Below are positions 49,285 through 57,822 of a stretch of 64,000 nt of DNA, piece after piece; positions within the stretch are counted from its first letter, which is position 1, and every line of letters starts with the position of its first letter. The stretch is taken from positions 3,534,001-3,598,000 of the forward strand of contig NZ_CP044285.1 in the NCBI RefSeq assembly GCF_008728635.1, written 5' to 3'. The notes under the pieces were generated by a model. That model had not been told where the DNA came from, searched no databases, and saw only the letters and a list, made by a program, of their open reading frames with translations. The stretch comes from Hymenobacter baengnokdamensis. GTDB lineage: Bacteria; Bacteroidota; Bacteroidia; Cytophagales; Hymenobacteraceae. Both the position numbers and the translations under genes were made by a program.

Positions 49285-50832
49285 ATGCAGCAAATTCTCA
49301 TTCTTGACTTCGGCTCGCAGTACACCCAGCTCATTGCCCGGCGCATTCGCGAGCTGCACGTCTTCTGCGAAATTCACCCCTATACCCACGCCTCTCAGCT
49401 GGCCGAGCGCATTAGCGCCGGCGACCTGCGGGGCGTCATTCTTTCCGGCTCGCCCTGCTCGGTGCGCGACGCCGACTCGCCCAACCCCGACCTGAGCGGG
49501 ATTCTGGGCCGGGTGCCGGTGCTGGGCATCTGCTACGGCGCGCAGCTGCTGGCCCAGCAGGGCGGCGGCGAAGTGCTGCCCGCGACCATCCGCGAATACG
49601 GCCGGGCGCGGCTTACCAGCCTCAACGAGGCGTCGCCGCTGCTACGCGGCCTGCACCTGGATACGCAGGTCTGGATGTCGCACGGCGATACGATTAAGAC
49701 ACTGCCGGCCGGGTACCGTATCATCGCCGGCACCCCCGAGGTAGCAGTAGCGGCTTACCAGCTGCCGGGACAGGAAACCTACGGCATCCAGTTTCACCCC
49801 GAGGTAACGCACTCGACCGAAGGCCGGCAGCTACTGGAAAACTTTGTGGTTGGGATTTGCGGCTGCGACCAGAGCTGGACGCCCGAGCACTTCGTGGATT
49901 CGATGGTGGAAGCGCTGCAAACTACCATCGGCCCCCACGACCAGGTGATTCTGGGCCTCTCGGGCGGTGTCGATAGCAGCGTAGCGGCGCTGCTGCTGCA
50001 CCGGGCCATCGGCCCGCGCCTGCACGGCATTTTCGTGGATAACGGCCTGCTGCGGCAGGACGAGTTTGCCTCCGTGTTGAAAGCCTACGAGGGCCTGGGC
50101 CTGAACGTGACCGGCGTGCGCGCCGCGCCCGAGTTTTACCAGGCGCTCGAAGGGCTGAGCGACCCCGAGCAGAAGCGCAAGGCCATCGGCCGCACGTTTA
50201 TTGAGGTATTCGACCGCGAGGCGCAGAAGGTGAATGGCGCGCGCTGGCTGGCCCAGGGCACGATTTACCCCGACGTGATTGAGTCGGTTTCGGTGCACGG
50301 CGGCCCGGCCGTAACCATCAAGAGCCACCACAACGTGGGCGGCCTGCCCGAGAAGATGAACCTCAAAATCGTGGAGCCGCTGCGCATGCTCTTCAAGGAT
50401 GAGGTGCGCGAGGTGGGCGCCGCGCTGGGCCTGCCGGGTGAGATTCTCCACCGCCACCCCTTCCCCGGCCCCGGCCTGGGCATCCGCATACTGGGCGACA
50501 TCACGCCGGAGAAAGTGGACCTGCTGCAACGCGCCGATGGGGTATTCATCAACCTGCTGAAAGAGCGCGGCCTCTACGAGCAGGTGTGGCAGGCCGGCGC
50601 CATGCTACTGCCCGTGCAAAGCGTAGGCGTGATGGGCGACGAGCGCACCTATGAGCGCGTGGTGGCCCTGCGCGCCGTAACCAGCGTGGACGGCATGACC
50701 GCCGACTGGGCGCACCTCCCCTACGATTTCCTGGCCGACGTGAGCAACCGCATTATCAACCAGGTGCGCGGCATTAACCGCGTGGTGTATGATATCAGCA
50801 GCAAGCCGCCGGCGACGATTGAATGGGAATAG
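49285..50832 (+). CDS. guaA: GMP synthase (glutamine-hydrolysing)
   Basis: Converts XMP to GMP with ATP and glutamine. A 515-residue two-domain enzyme: the class I amidotransferase domain has [13 protein letters not shown] (nucleophile Cys83) and FHPEVTHS; the ATP pyrophosphatase domain has [15 protein letters not shown] (P-loop), [12 protein letters not shown] and [20 protein letters not shown]; the C-terminal dimerisation part ends [14 protein letters not shown]. All motifs are intact. Confidence 0.98.
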   Translation: MQQILILDFGSQYTQLIARRIRELHVFCEIHPYTHASQLAERISAGDLRGVILSGSPCSVRDADSPNPDLSGILGRVPVLGICYGAQLLAQQGGGEVLPATIREYGRARLTSLNEASPLLRGLHLDTQVWMSHGDTIKTLPAGYRIIAGTPEVAVAAYQLPGQETYGIQFHPEVTHSTEGRQLLENFVVGICGCDQSWTPEHFVDSMVEALQTTIGPHDQVILGLSGGVDSSVAALLLHRAIGPRLHGIFVDNGLLRQDEFASVLKAYEGLGLNVTGVRAAPEFYQALEGLSDPEQKRKAIGRTFIEVFDREAQKVNGARWLAQGTIYPDVIESVSVHGGPAVTIKSHHNVGGLPEKMNLKIVEPLRMLFKDEVREVGAALGLPGEILHRHPFPGPGLGIRILGDITPEKVDLLQRADGVFINLLKERGLYEQVWQAGAMLLPVQSVGVMGDERTYERVVALRAVTSVDGMTADWAHLPYDFLADVSNRIINQVRGINRVVYDISSKPPATIEWE

Positions 50833-50860
50833 AAACTGTAATTTCATACTGAGGGGCTGA

Positions 50861-50904
50861 ATAAACGAAAGTCGCGTTGGGTTACCAGGGCGACTTTCGT
50901 TTAT
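50861..50904 (+). terminator. Long hairpin between guaA and a small membrane gene
   Basis: ATAAACGAAAGTCGC (50861-50875) pairs perfectly with 50890-50904 across a 14-nt loop. It probably ends guaA transcripts, although no T-run follows. It lies only 9 bp before the ATG of the next gene, so it may also act as an attenuator or block that gene's start. Confidence 0.6.
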
Positions 50905-50913
50905 GAACAGGTT

Positions 50914-51144
50914 ATGGACTGGCTACGCCTCTTGTTCTCCTCATGTGAATTTTATGCCTTTGGGATTCCCTATTTGGTTTATGGTGCGTGGGCTTATCGC
51001 GCACTCGGCCAGAAGCAATACAGTAGTATATGGTCGATTTTCTGGGCAGGCATTTCATTTTTATTTATTTTCTTATTAGGATTTTTTGTAATAGCAATGG
51101 CAGCAACAATTTTCATCATGTTTAATCACGCGGAAAAATTATAG
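50914..51144 (+). CDS. Small hypothetical membrane protein
   Basis: A 76-residue protein with two membrane helices (~12-30, FYAFGIPYLVYGAWAY; ~42-68, IFWAGISFLFIFLLGFFVIA) and a short polar loop with Gln/Ser/Tyr between them. AT-rich at its 3' end. No family recognised. It lies 10 bp before the amidotransferase gene and may be co-transcribed with it. Confidence 0.6.
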   Translation: MDWLRLLFSSCEFYAFGIPYLVYGAWAYRALGQKQYSSIWSIFWAGISFLFIFLLGFFVIAMAATIFIMFNHAEKL

Positions 51145-51154
51145 CTGTTAACTT

Positions 51155-51865
51155 ATGCGCTTTCACTGCCTCCAACACTTACCCGACGAAGGCCCTGGCT
51201 ACGCCGCCGAGTGGCTGGCCGCACACGGCTACACGCTTAACTACACGCGGCTGTTTGAACCAAATCCAATTTTTCCGGCGCTGGCGGAGTTCGATGTGCT
51301 GCTGATTCTAGGCGGGGCAATGAGTGTGCACGACGAGACTGAATTTCCCTGGTTGGTGCCGGAGAAAGCGTTTTTACGCACGGTACTACGAGCGGGCAAA
51401 ATCACGCTGGCTGTTTGCCTGGGGGCACAGCTGGTGGCGCAGGCGCTGGGTGGGGAGGTGCATCGCAATCCGGCGCCGGAAATTGGCTTCTGGCCAGTGC
51501 GCTTCGCCAGCAAAGCCCTTACCCACCCGCTGCTGCGCGGCTGGCCCGACAAAGCCACCGTACTGCACTGGCACGTCGATACCTTCACGGTGCCGCCGGG
51601 GGCGGTGCGGGTGGGTATGTCGGCGGGCTGCGCCGCGCAGGGCTACGTGTGGGGCGACGGCATCATTGGCCTCCAGTTTCACCCCGAAATGACGGAGGAG
51701 ATGGTGGAGAAACTCATACAGTTTGAAGGCCACGAAACGGCGGAAGAACAGGAATTTGTGCAAACGGCCGCGCAGATTCGCAGCAAGTTAAAATCGGTGT
51801 GGAAAGGCCGAATACTAATTGAGCAACTGCTGAAAAATATGGTGGCGCTGCATACCGCAGATTAA
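51155..51865 (+). CDS. Class I glutamine amidotransferase-like protein
   Basis: A 236-residue stand-alone GATase1 domain: LLILGGAMSVHDE, nucleophile region LAVCLGAQLVAQALGG (Cys88), VLHWHVDTFTVP and the His/Glu of LQFHPEMTEEM. It resembles the GMP-synthase-like amidotransferases (YfeJ/GuaA-like, gamma-glutamyl hydrolases of peptides or polyamines). Its substrate is unknown. The last residues (His-Thr-Ala-Asp) and the stop are encoded inside a family D repeat, so the C-terminus may have been altered by its arrival. Confidence 0.87.
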   Translation: MRFHCLQHLPDEGPGYAAEWLAAHGYTLNYTRLFEPNPIFPALAEFDVLLILGGAMSVHDETEFPWLVPEKAFLRTVLRAGKITLAVCLGAQLVAQALGGEVHRNPAPEIGFWPVRFASKALTHPLLRGWPDKATVLHWHVDTFTVPPGAVRVGMSAGCAAQGYVWGDGIIGLQFHPEMTEEMVEKLIQFEGHETAEEQEFVQTAAQIRSKLKSVWKGRILIEQLLKNMVALHTAD

Positions 51866-52011
51866 ACGGATTAAACGGATTTCACAGATACGGCGCTGGC
51901 ACGCCTGACTACTCGTACTGCTTATTTATAACTTAAACAAGGCGCAGCAGGGTTAGTCAGGCGCGCCAGCGCCGTATCCGTTTAATCCGTTTAATCCGTT
52001 TAATCTGCGGT
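51854..52011. repeat. Family D inverted repeat filling the whole gap between two convergent genes
   Basis: Arms 51854-51910 and 51955-52011 are long near-perfect complements: ACCGCAGATTAAACGGATTA at the outside and GCGCTGGC...GCCAGCGC, GCCTGACT/AGTCAGGC further in. The element begins in the last codons of the amidotransferase and ends exactly one base before the dgt stop codon complement. Confidence 0.9.
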
Positions 52012-53385
52012 CTAGAAGCCCTTTGGTAACTCAATCCCTTTAATCGTTTTATATAAGCTCAGCGCATGCTGGTCGGTCATGCCGGAAATATAGTCAGTAA
52101 GCAATATAATCTGCTCATACGCCGAGGCGCCGGCTTGCGGGCCAATGGCCCGAAACTGGTTCGGCAATAAATCGAGCAGCTTGCGTGAGCGGTGATTTTC
52201 TTTCTTGTCAAAAATGGCGCACAGGAACGCGTCGAGCAGGCCGCCGAGTACCTCGAAGCCGGCGGCTTCAATTTCGAGCACCGGGCGCGAGCGGTAAAGC
52301 TTGTCGATGCTCAGGCGCTGGATTTCCTGCAAAAACGAGTAGCCGGTAAGCTCTTTAACTAAAGAAGAGTCGTAGGTACCAGTCAGGATGGCGGGCGCGT
52401 GATAAGCAAAGCGGGTGGCGGTTTCATCCACGAGCTGGCCGATGAGCGTGGCGCGCAGGTAGCCCAGCTCCTCCTGCCAGTCGCGCCACTCCAGGCCGCT
52501 GCTGGCACCTTTAGGGCGGGCATTGGGCGCGGCGGCGCGCAAGTCGCGCATAAGCGTGAGGCCTTTTTCGTGGTCGATGAGGCCCAGCTTGAGGCCGTCC
52601 TCGAAGTCGATAATGCGGTAGCAAATGTCGTCGGCCGCCTCGACCAGAAAGGCCAGCGGATGGCGGTGGTAGAAGCCGGCCGGGGCGTCTTTGGCTTGCA
52701 GGCCCAGCTCTTCGGCCACCGCTTTAAAGCGGGCGTTTTCGGCTTGAAAGTGGCCGTATTTCTTCTCGCTGGCGCCGTTATGCTTTTTACTCGGGTCGAT
52801 AACCGACGGGCGCGGGTACTTGGTAAACGCGCCGAGCGTGGCATACGTCAGCCCCAGGCCACCCGAGCCGCTGCTGAGCGCCGGGTACGTATGGGTAAGA
52901 ATGCGGAAGCCGGCCGCGTTGCCCTCAAAGTGCTGCAAGTCGGCCTGCTCGGCGGCGCTCAGGCCGGTGATAAAGCGCTCGGCCGCCCGGCTGGCGAAGT
53001 AGGCCGAGATGGCATCTTCGCCCGAATGGCCGAAGGGCGGGTTGCCGATGTCGTGGGCCAGGCAGGCAGCGGCCACGATGTCGCCGCAGTCCTGGGCAAA
53101 ATCGGGCAGCTCGCGCGCCAAATCGGCGTCAGTTTCGAGCACGCGGCGGGCCGAGAGGCGACCCAGCGAGCGGCCCACGCAGGCCGTTTCGAGCGAGTGC
53201 GTGAGGCGGGTGTGCACGAAGTCGGTTTCGGGCAGCGGCATCACCTGGGTTTTGCGCTGCAAGCGCCGGAAAGCCGACGAGAAGACCACGCGGTCGTAAT
53301 CGGCCAGGTAGGGCGAGCGGCCGGGCATGGGCACCTCGGCGGGGCGGTCGGGGTAGCGGCGGATAGAAAGCAGGCGGGACCACAT
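52012..53385 (-). CDS. dgt: Deoxyguanosinetriphosphate triphosphohydrolase (dGTPase)
   Basis: Hydrolyses dGTP to deoxyguanosine and triphosphate. A 457-residue HD-domain protein starting MWSRLLSIRRYPDRPAEVPM; the upstream extension runs into an inverted repeat and is not used. HD motif: FVHTRLTHSLETACVGRSLG and AACLAHDIGNPPFGHSGEDA. Further typical parts are HFEGNAAGFRILTHTY, LGLTYATLGAFTKYPR and VEAADDICYRIIDFEDG. Length and motifs match the type 2 bacterial dGTPases. Probably a housekeeping dNTP-pool enzyme. Confidence 0.94.
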   Translation of the reverse strand: MWSRLLSIRRYPDRPAEVPMPGRSPYLADYDRVVFSSAFRRLQRKTQVMPLPETDFVHTRLTHSLETACVGRSLGRLSARRVLETDADLARELPDFAQDCGDIVAAACLAHDIGNPPFGHSGEDAISAYFASRAAERFITGLSAAEQADLQHFEGNAAGFRILTHTYPALSSGSGGLGLTYATLGAFTKYPRPSVIDPSKKHNGASEKKYGHFQAENARFKAVAEELGLQAKDAPAGFYHRHPLAFLVEAADDICYRIIDFEDGLKLGLIDHEKGLTLMRDLRAAAPNARPKGASSGLEWRDWQEELGYLRATLIGQLVDETATRFAYHAPAILTGTYDSSLVKELTGYSFLQEIQRLSIDKLYRSRPVLEIEAAGFEVLGGLLDAFLCAIFDKKENHRSRKLLDLLPNQFRAIGPQAGASAYEQIILLTDYISGMTDQHALSLYKTIKGIELPKGF

Positions 53386-53388
53386 GGG

Positions 53389-53549
53389 CAGTGAGCAGTA
53401 AGTAGTGAGCAAAGAACGCCATACTGAGCACAGCGCGGCATCTCGCTTGCGGCGCTGGGGTAACATTCTTCGGAGTGGCAGAGCTGTTTCCTTCGTCAGC
53501 ATGATGTTCTTTTGCTAACTGCTCTCTGTTCACTACTCACTGCTCACTG
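53389..53549. repeat. Imperfect inverted repeat between dgt and the GT39 gene
   Basis: CAGTGAGCAGTAAGTAGTGA (from 53389) and the complement of TCACTACTCACTGCTCACTG (to 53549), with inner arms sharing AAAGAACGCCAT/ATGATGTTCTTT, form a large stem with mismatches. It occupies the divergent promoter region of both genes. Confidence 0.65.
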
Positions 53550-53553
53550 AAGT

Positions 53554-55095
53554 ATGAAGCACCGCTTACCCCTATTATTCGCGCTCCTCAAGTTTGTTTC
53601 GGGGCTATTGCTGGCCGGCTACGGCACCTACGAGCTGCACCGCGACGAATACCTGTACCTCGACTACGGCCGGCACCTGGCCTGGGGCTACATCGAAGTG
53701 CCGCCCCTCACTGCCCTGCAAAGCTGGGTATCGCTGGCGCTGGGCGGCGGGTTTTTCTGGGTGAAAGCGTGGCCGCTGCTCTGGGGCAGCCTTACTATTT
53801 ATATCGTGGTGCGGCTGGCGCAGCGGCTGGGTGGCGGGCCGTGGGCGCAGGCGCTGGCCGGCGTGTGCTACCTCACTACGGCCTACGGCCGGGTTAATCT
53901 GCTGTTTCAACCCAATGCGTTTGAAATATTCAGCTTTACACTCGGAATTTATTTACTGGTGCGCCACGCCCAGCCCGACGGCCAGCCCCGGCACCTTTAT
54001 TGGCTGGGTTTGGTGCTGGGGCTGGGCATTCTCAACAAATACACCACCTTCTTTTTTGGTGCCGCCGTGCTGGCGGCGCTCCTGCTCACCACCCCGCGCC
54101 TATTTGCCCGGCGGCCCGTCTGGCTGGCGGGTGGCCTGGCGCTGCTGGTAGCGGCACCCACGCTATGGTGGCAGCTGCGCCACGGCTTACCCTTTCGCCA
54201 CCATATGGCCCTGCTGCACGACACGCAGCTGGTGCACGTAACGCTAGCCAGCTTCTGGAGCGCCCAGCTCCTGCTGTGCTTTGCGGCGCTGCTGGTGTGG
54301 GTGCCGGGGCTATGGGCGGCCCTGCGCGGGCAGCCCGCGCCGGCGGTCCGCGTAGCCGGACTCGTATTCGTGGTCGGGCTGCTTATTCTGACCATCCTGC
54401 ATGGCAAAAGCTACTATAGCTTAGGCTATTACCCGGCATTGTTTGCGATTGGGGCCGTGTGGTGGCAAACCCGGCTGGCCGGCCGGTCAGGCCTGCGAAT
54501 AGCCTTGCTGGCCCTGCCGCTGTTATTGTGGGTGCCCATCGTGCGCGACATCTTTCCCATTCTGCCGCCAGCGGCCATGGCGCGTCTCAGCCAGCGGCCT
54601 TTGCACCAGAAGCTGGGTCTCAACCGCTGGGAAGATGGCCAGGTGCACCCGCTGCCCCAGGATTTTGCCGATATGCTGGGCTGGCACGAGCTGGCCGACA
54701 AAACCTGGCTGGCCTACCAGGCCCTGCCCGACTCCACGCGCGCCCGCACGCTCATCAAGTGCGACGACTATGGTCAGGCCGGGGCCCTCAACTACTACAA
54801 TCGCGGCCGGGCAATGCCCGCCGCTACCAGCTTCAATGGCAGCTACTTGTATTGGTTTCCGGCGCTGCCGGCCCGGCCCTGGCGCAACCTGCTGCTCGTG
54901 GGTGAAGGCCACCCCGATGAACTCGTGCCTTATTTCCAGGAGTTTCGTAAAGTGGGCGAAATGACCACGCCCTACGCCCGCGAGCGCGGGGTTACTATTT
55001 ACCTCGGCATAAACCCCAGCCCGGCCCTGCTGGCCCGCGCCTACGGCGAGCGGCGCACCGAATTAGCGGCCTGGGAAGGCAACCTGAAGTACTAG
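53554..55095 (+). CDS. GT39/ArnT-like membrane glycosyltransferase
   Basis: A 513-residue GT-C protein with ~10-12 membrane helices, then a soluble C-terminal domain from ~350 (KWHELADKTWLAYQ-type region, YNRGRAMPAATSFNGSYLYW). The first periplasmic loop carries the acidic ELHRDEYLYLDYGRHLAWG, with the catalytic-type Asp-Glu pair of PMT/ArnT-like enzymes, followed by GYIEVPPLTALQSWV. It should transfer a sugar from a polyprenyl carrier to lipid or protein in the envelope. It is convergent with the DUF1361 gene (1-bp gap). Confidence 0.88.
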   Translation: MKHRLPLLFALLKFVSGLLLAGYGTYELHRDEYLYLDYGRHLAWGYIEVPPLTALQSWVSLALGGGFFWVKAWPLLWGSLTIYIVVRLAQRLGGGPWAQALAGVCYLTTAYGRVNLLFQPNAFEIFSFTLGIYLLVRHAQPDGQPRHLYWLGLVLGLGILNKYTTFFFGAAVLAALLLTTPRLFARRPVWLAGGLALLVAAPTLWWQLRHGLPFRHHMALLHDTQLVHVTLASFWSAQLLLCFAALLVWVPGLWAALRGQPAPAVRVAGLVFVVGLLILTILHGKSYYSLGYYPALFAIGAVWWQTRLAGRSGLRIALLALPLLLWVPIVRDIFPILPPAAMARLSQRPLHQKLGLNRWEDGQVHPLPQDFADMLGWHELADKTWLAYQALPDSTRARTLIKCDDYGQAGALNYYNRGRAMPAATSFNGSYLYWFPALPARPWRNLLLVGEGHPDELVPYFQEFRKVGEMTTPYARERGVTIYLGINPSPALLARAYGERRTELAAWEGNLKY

Positions 55096-55096
55096 C

Positions 55097-55783
55097 TCAC
55101 CTGGTATCGGTCGCTCCCGGCTCCCGGCCCGGCCCCAGCAACCGCACGGTAGCGTAGGCAATGAGCAAAAAAGCCCAGAAAACGACCGTGACGCCCCAGG
55201 TGCGCGGGTAAGTGAAAGGGTGCTGAATCCGGTTCAGGATATCGTAGAATAGCGTAAACGGGTTGCTGAGCACATCCCAGGAATTATACCTCAGAAAACG
55301 TCCGAGATACACACCAAACGCGCTTAGGCCCAGGGCGGCCGTCGCAAACCCCCAGCCCGCCCAGAAGCCCAGGCGCTGGCGCACCAGCGTGTGCATGTCG
55401 AGCAGCGAGGCGAAGGCCAGCATCAGCCCGTTCCAGGCGCAGGACATGATGAGGGCCAGGTCGTACCAGTAGGGTACGCCGGGCCGGGGCTCCAGGTGAA
55501 AGAGGTCGGTAATGAGGTAAGGCGCATTGGGGAAAAACAGCAGCCATACCAGGCCGATGGGGAGCAGCAGCCGCGCGCCGGGCGGCCGGGTGGCCAGGTG
55601 CAGCGCGGCGCTCAGCCCAAACGGTATAGCGGCCAGAAACAGGTTCCAGAGCAGAAAAACGAACAGCAGCTGCCGGGTGATAACTAGTCGCGCCGCAATA
55701 AGCGTGAAGCTCAGGGCCAGCGACAGCCCCAATACCAGCAGCAGCGGCAGCCGGCGCCGCAGCGCCGCAACAGAAAGTGGCAT
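55097..55783 (-). CDS. DUF1361 membrane protein
   Basis: A 228-residue protein with ~6-7 membrane helices, starting MPLSVAALRRRLPLLLVLGL (a 50-codon upstream extension is not coding-like). It has the DUF1361 pattern: LLWNLFLAAIPFGLS, WLLFFPNAPYLITDLFHL (the highly conserved PNAPY), WYDLALIMSCAWNGLMLAFASL, and LGRFLRYNSWDVLSNP. Function unknown. Its promoter region is shared with the divergent gene at 55932. Confidence 0.88.
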   Translation of the reverse strand: MPLSVAALRRRLPLLLVLGLSLALSFTLIAARLVITRQLLFVFLLWNLFLAAIPFGLSAALHLATRPPGARLLLPIGLVWLLFFPNAPYLITDLFHLEPRPGVPYWYDLALIMSCAWNGLMLAFASLLDMHTLVRQRLGFWAGWGFATAALGLSAFGVYLGRFLRYNSWDVLSNPFTLFYDILNRIQHPFTYPRTWGVTVVFWAFLLIAYATVRLLGPGREPGATDTR

Positions 55784-55893
55784 AAGCAGCAAGCCTGGCG
55801 AAGGCGCTAAGGTAAGCAGCGGGCCGGATAGCGACCCCAGCCAGGTAGCTGGCCCGCCGCTTGAGCTTTTTACATCTCCCTGCTCCCCTCCCG

Positions 55894-55901
55894 TACCTTT
55901 G
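55894..55901 (+). promoter_or_regulatory. -7 element (TACCTTTG)
   Basis: Exact TAnnTTTG 30 bp before the ATG at 55932. No TTG at the proper -33 distance. Confidence 0.55.
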
Positions 55902-55931
55902 CGCTGGCCAACGCCGGCCCTTCCCTTCCGC

Positions 55932-57665
55932 ATGACCCACTTGTATCGTGCTGCCGCCTGCCGGTTCTGGCGGCAGCTGCTTCTACTGCCACTTGTGCTG
56001 CTGAGCCTGAGCGCAACCGCCCAGGGCCAGCTGGCGCGCTACCGCACCGGCAAAATGCAGCTCGACCAGGGCCACTACGCCACGGCCATGCAGGAGCTGG
56101 AGCCGCTGGCCCAGCCCATCAATAAGTTTGCCCAGGCCGGCGATGCCGCCTACCTCTACGCGGTAGCGGCCACCCGCCTGGGTCAGTGGGCCGAGGCCGA
56201 GCAGATGCTCAATCTTATTCGCAACCAATATCCTACCTACGCCAACCTCAACGAGGCACTGTACCTGCAAGGCCAGGTATCGTTTGAGCAGGGCGACTAC
56301 GATACTGCTCTGCGCACGCTGGGGCAACTGCCCGCCGAGCAGTACGGCCCCCTGCGCGAAGCCATGCAGGCCACTTACCTGGCCAAGCTGAAAGACCGCA
56401 CCACCTGGCAGCGCCTCCAGAAGCGCTACCCGCAAAGCAAGCTCATCGGCCGGTATTATGCCGACTATCTGCTAGCCGGTGGCTCACTCAACGAGGCCGA
56501 CCGCCAGCAGCTGGAGGCGCTCGTTGGTCAGTTTAAGCTCGACCGTAGCCGCTACGCGGCGGCCCTTACCGCCACCGGACCGGCCGTGCCGAAGGCCCTG
56601 CCGCGCAAGGGAAGTTATAACATAGGAGTTTTACTACCTTTCGAGCTTCAGGATAATACCTGGCAGACCCAGCGCAATAATCAGTTCGTAACCGACCTCT
56701 ACGCTGGCCTGCGCCTGGCCCAGGACTCGCTGCAGCGCACCGGGCACCCGGTGCAGCTCTATGCCTACGATACCGGGGCCGATACACTGACGCTCAAGAG
56801 CATACTGGCCCTGCCCGAGCTGGCGGGCATGGATTTGCTCATCGGGCCGGTGTATAAGTCGGGCGCCAAGCTGCTGGCCCGCTATGCCCGCGAGCACCAG
56901 ATTATATGCATCAATCCGCTTTCGCAGGATGCTGACCTAGTGCAGGATAATGCCTATCACTACCTCTATTCGCCCAGTGCCGCTACCCAGGGCCGCGTGG
57001 CCGCGCAGTTTGCCGCCAGCGCGTTTGGTACGGGCCGGCCAGCCGTGCTGCTGCACGAGGACAGCAAGGATGAGAATGACTTTGCCGCGGCCTACCAGGC
57101 AGCTTACGAGGCGGCCGGCGGCCACCTGACGGCCACCCACACCTTTCGGCCCGACGACCCCGGCAGCCTGGCTGCCGCCTTCGTGCCGGCCGAGCTGGCC
57201 GGAGCCAGCCACCTCGTAGTAGCTACCGATGCCCGCAAGGCTGGGCCGGCGGCCTTTACGGCGCTAGCCGCGGTGCCGGCGGCCAGTCGCCCGGCGCTAC
57301 TGGTGCCCGGCACCTGGCTCGACAATCCCGGCCTGGGCGCTGGCCAGCTGGGCAGCGCGGGCGTGTACTATTATCACCCCAAGTATTTTGATGCGCAGCG
57401 GCCCGGCTACCGGCGCTTCCGCCAGCTTTACCTGGCGAAGCAAAAGCTGCCGCCCTCCGTGTTTGCCAGCCAGGGCTTCGAGCTGCTGCTGTTTTTTGGC
57501 AATGCCTTACTCCAGTACGGGCCGGCCTTTCAGAGTGGCCTGGCCAGCGCTCCGCCGCAGCCCGGCGCCATCTTTGAAGGCCTCGCCTACCCTGGCACGG
57601 CGCACGACAACCAAACCGTGCCGCTGCTCAAGCTCAGCAACCTGGAGCCGCAGCTGGTGCGGTAG
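55932..57665 (+). CDS. Exported TPR plus periplasmic-binding-fold protein (LppC/LpoA- or amino-acid-binding-like)
   Basis: A 577-residue protein with a signal peptide (FWRQLLLLPLVLLSLSATAQ). Residues ~30-210 are TPR-like helical repeats (ALYLQGQVSFEQGDYDTALRTL). Residues ~225-577 are a type I periplasmic binding fold: YNIGVLLPFELQDNTWQTQR, LRLAQDSLQRTGHPVQLYAYD, LLIGPVYKSGAKLLARYARE, YLYSPSAATQGRVAAQF and ASQGFELLLFFGNAL. This architecture resembles LppC/LpoA, activators of penicillin-binding proteins, and Bacteroidota proteins labelled amino-acid ABC binding proteins. No transporter genes are nearby. A long in-frame upstream extension (to 55527) is antisense to DUF1361 and is rejected. Confidence 0.8.
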   Translation: MTHLYRAAACRFWRQLLLLPLVLLSLSATAQGQLARYRTGKMQLDQGHYATAMQELEPLAQPINKFAQAGDAAYLYAVAATRLGQWAEAEQMLNLIRNQYPTYANLNEALYLQGQVSFEQGDYDTALRTLGQLPAEQYGPLREAMQATYLAKLKDRTTWQRLQKRYPQSKLIGRYYADYLLAGGSLNEADRQQLEALVGQFKLDRSRYAAALTATGPAVPKALPRKGSYNIGVLLPFELQDNTWQTQRNNQFVTDLYAGLRLAQDSLQRTGHPVQLYAYDTGADTLTLKSILALPELAGMDLLIGPVYKSGAKLLARYAREHQIICINPLSQDADLVQDNAYHYLYSPSAATQGRVAAQFAASAFGTGRPAVLLHEDSKDENDFAAAYQAAYEAAGGHLTATHTFRPDDPGSLAAAFVPAELAGASHLVVATDARKAGPAAFTALAAVPAASRPALLVPGTWLDNPGLGAGQLGSAGVYYYHPKYFDAQRPGYRRFRQLYLAKQKLPPSVFASQGFELLLFFGNALLQYGPAFQSGLASAPPQPGAIFEGLAYPGTAHDNQTVPLLKLSNLEPQLVR

Positions 57666-57680
57666 GGCGCGGGCTCTTCG

Positions 57681-57789
57681 CGTTTGTCATTACGAGCAAA
57701 GCGAAGCCATGGCACTAAAAACGACCCTGGCGCGAGTCGTACGCTCATCGTTCTTATTTCATTGCTTCGCAGACTCTCAATGACAGACG
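57681..57789. repeat. Intergenic inverted repeat, family C (GCGAAGCAATCGC type), degenerate copy
   Basis: TTGTCATTACGAGCAAAGCG (from 57684) and ATTGCTTCGCAGACTCTCAA (to 57780) form an imperfect stem. It is a diverged relative of the perfect element at 61854-61947. Confidence 0.65.
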
Positions 57790-57822
57790 TTATTATATTT
57801 AAAAAGCAAGCAGACTTTTAGC

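Noticed and set aside
55527-55931. Upstream extension of the TPR/binding-protein gene
   Set aside because: Runs antisense through DUF1361; the signal peptide begins at 55932 and a -7 element precedes it.
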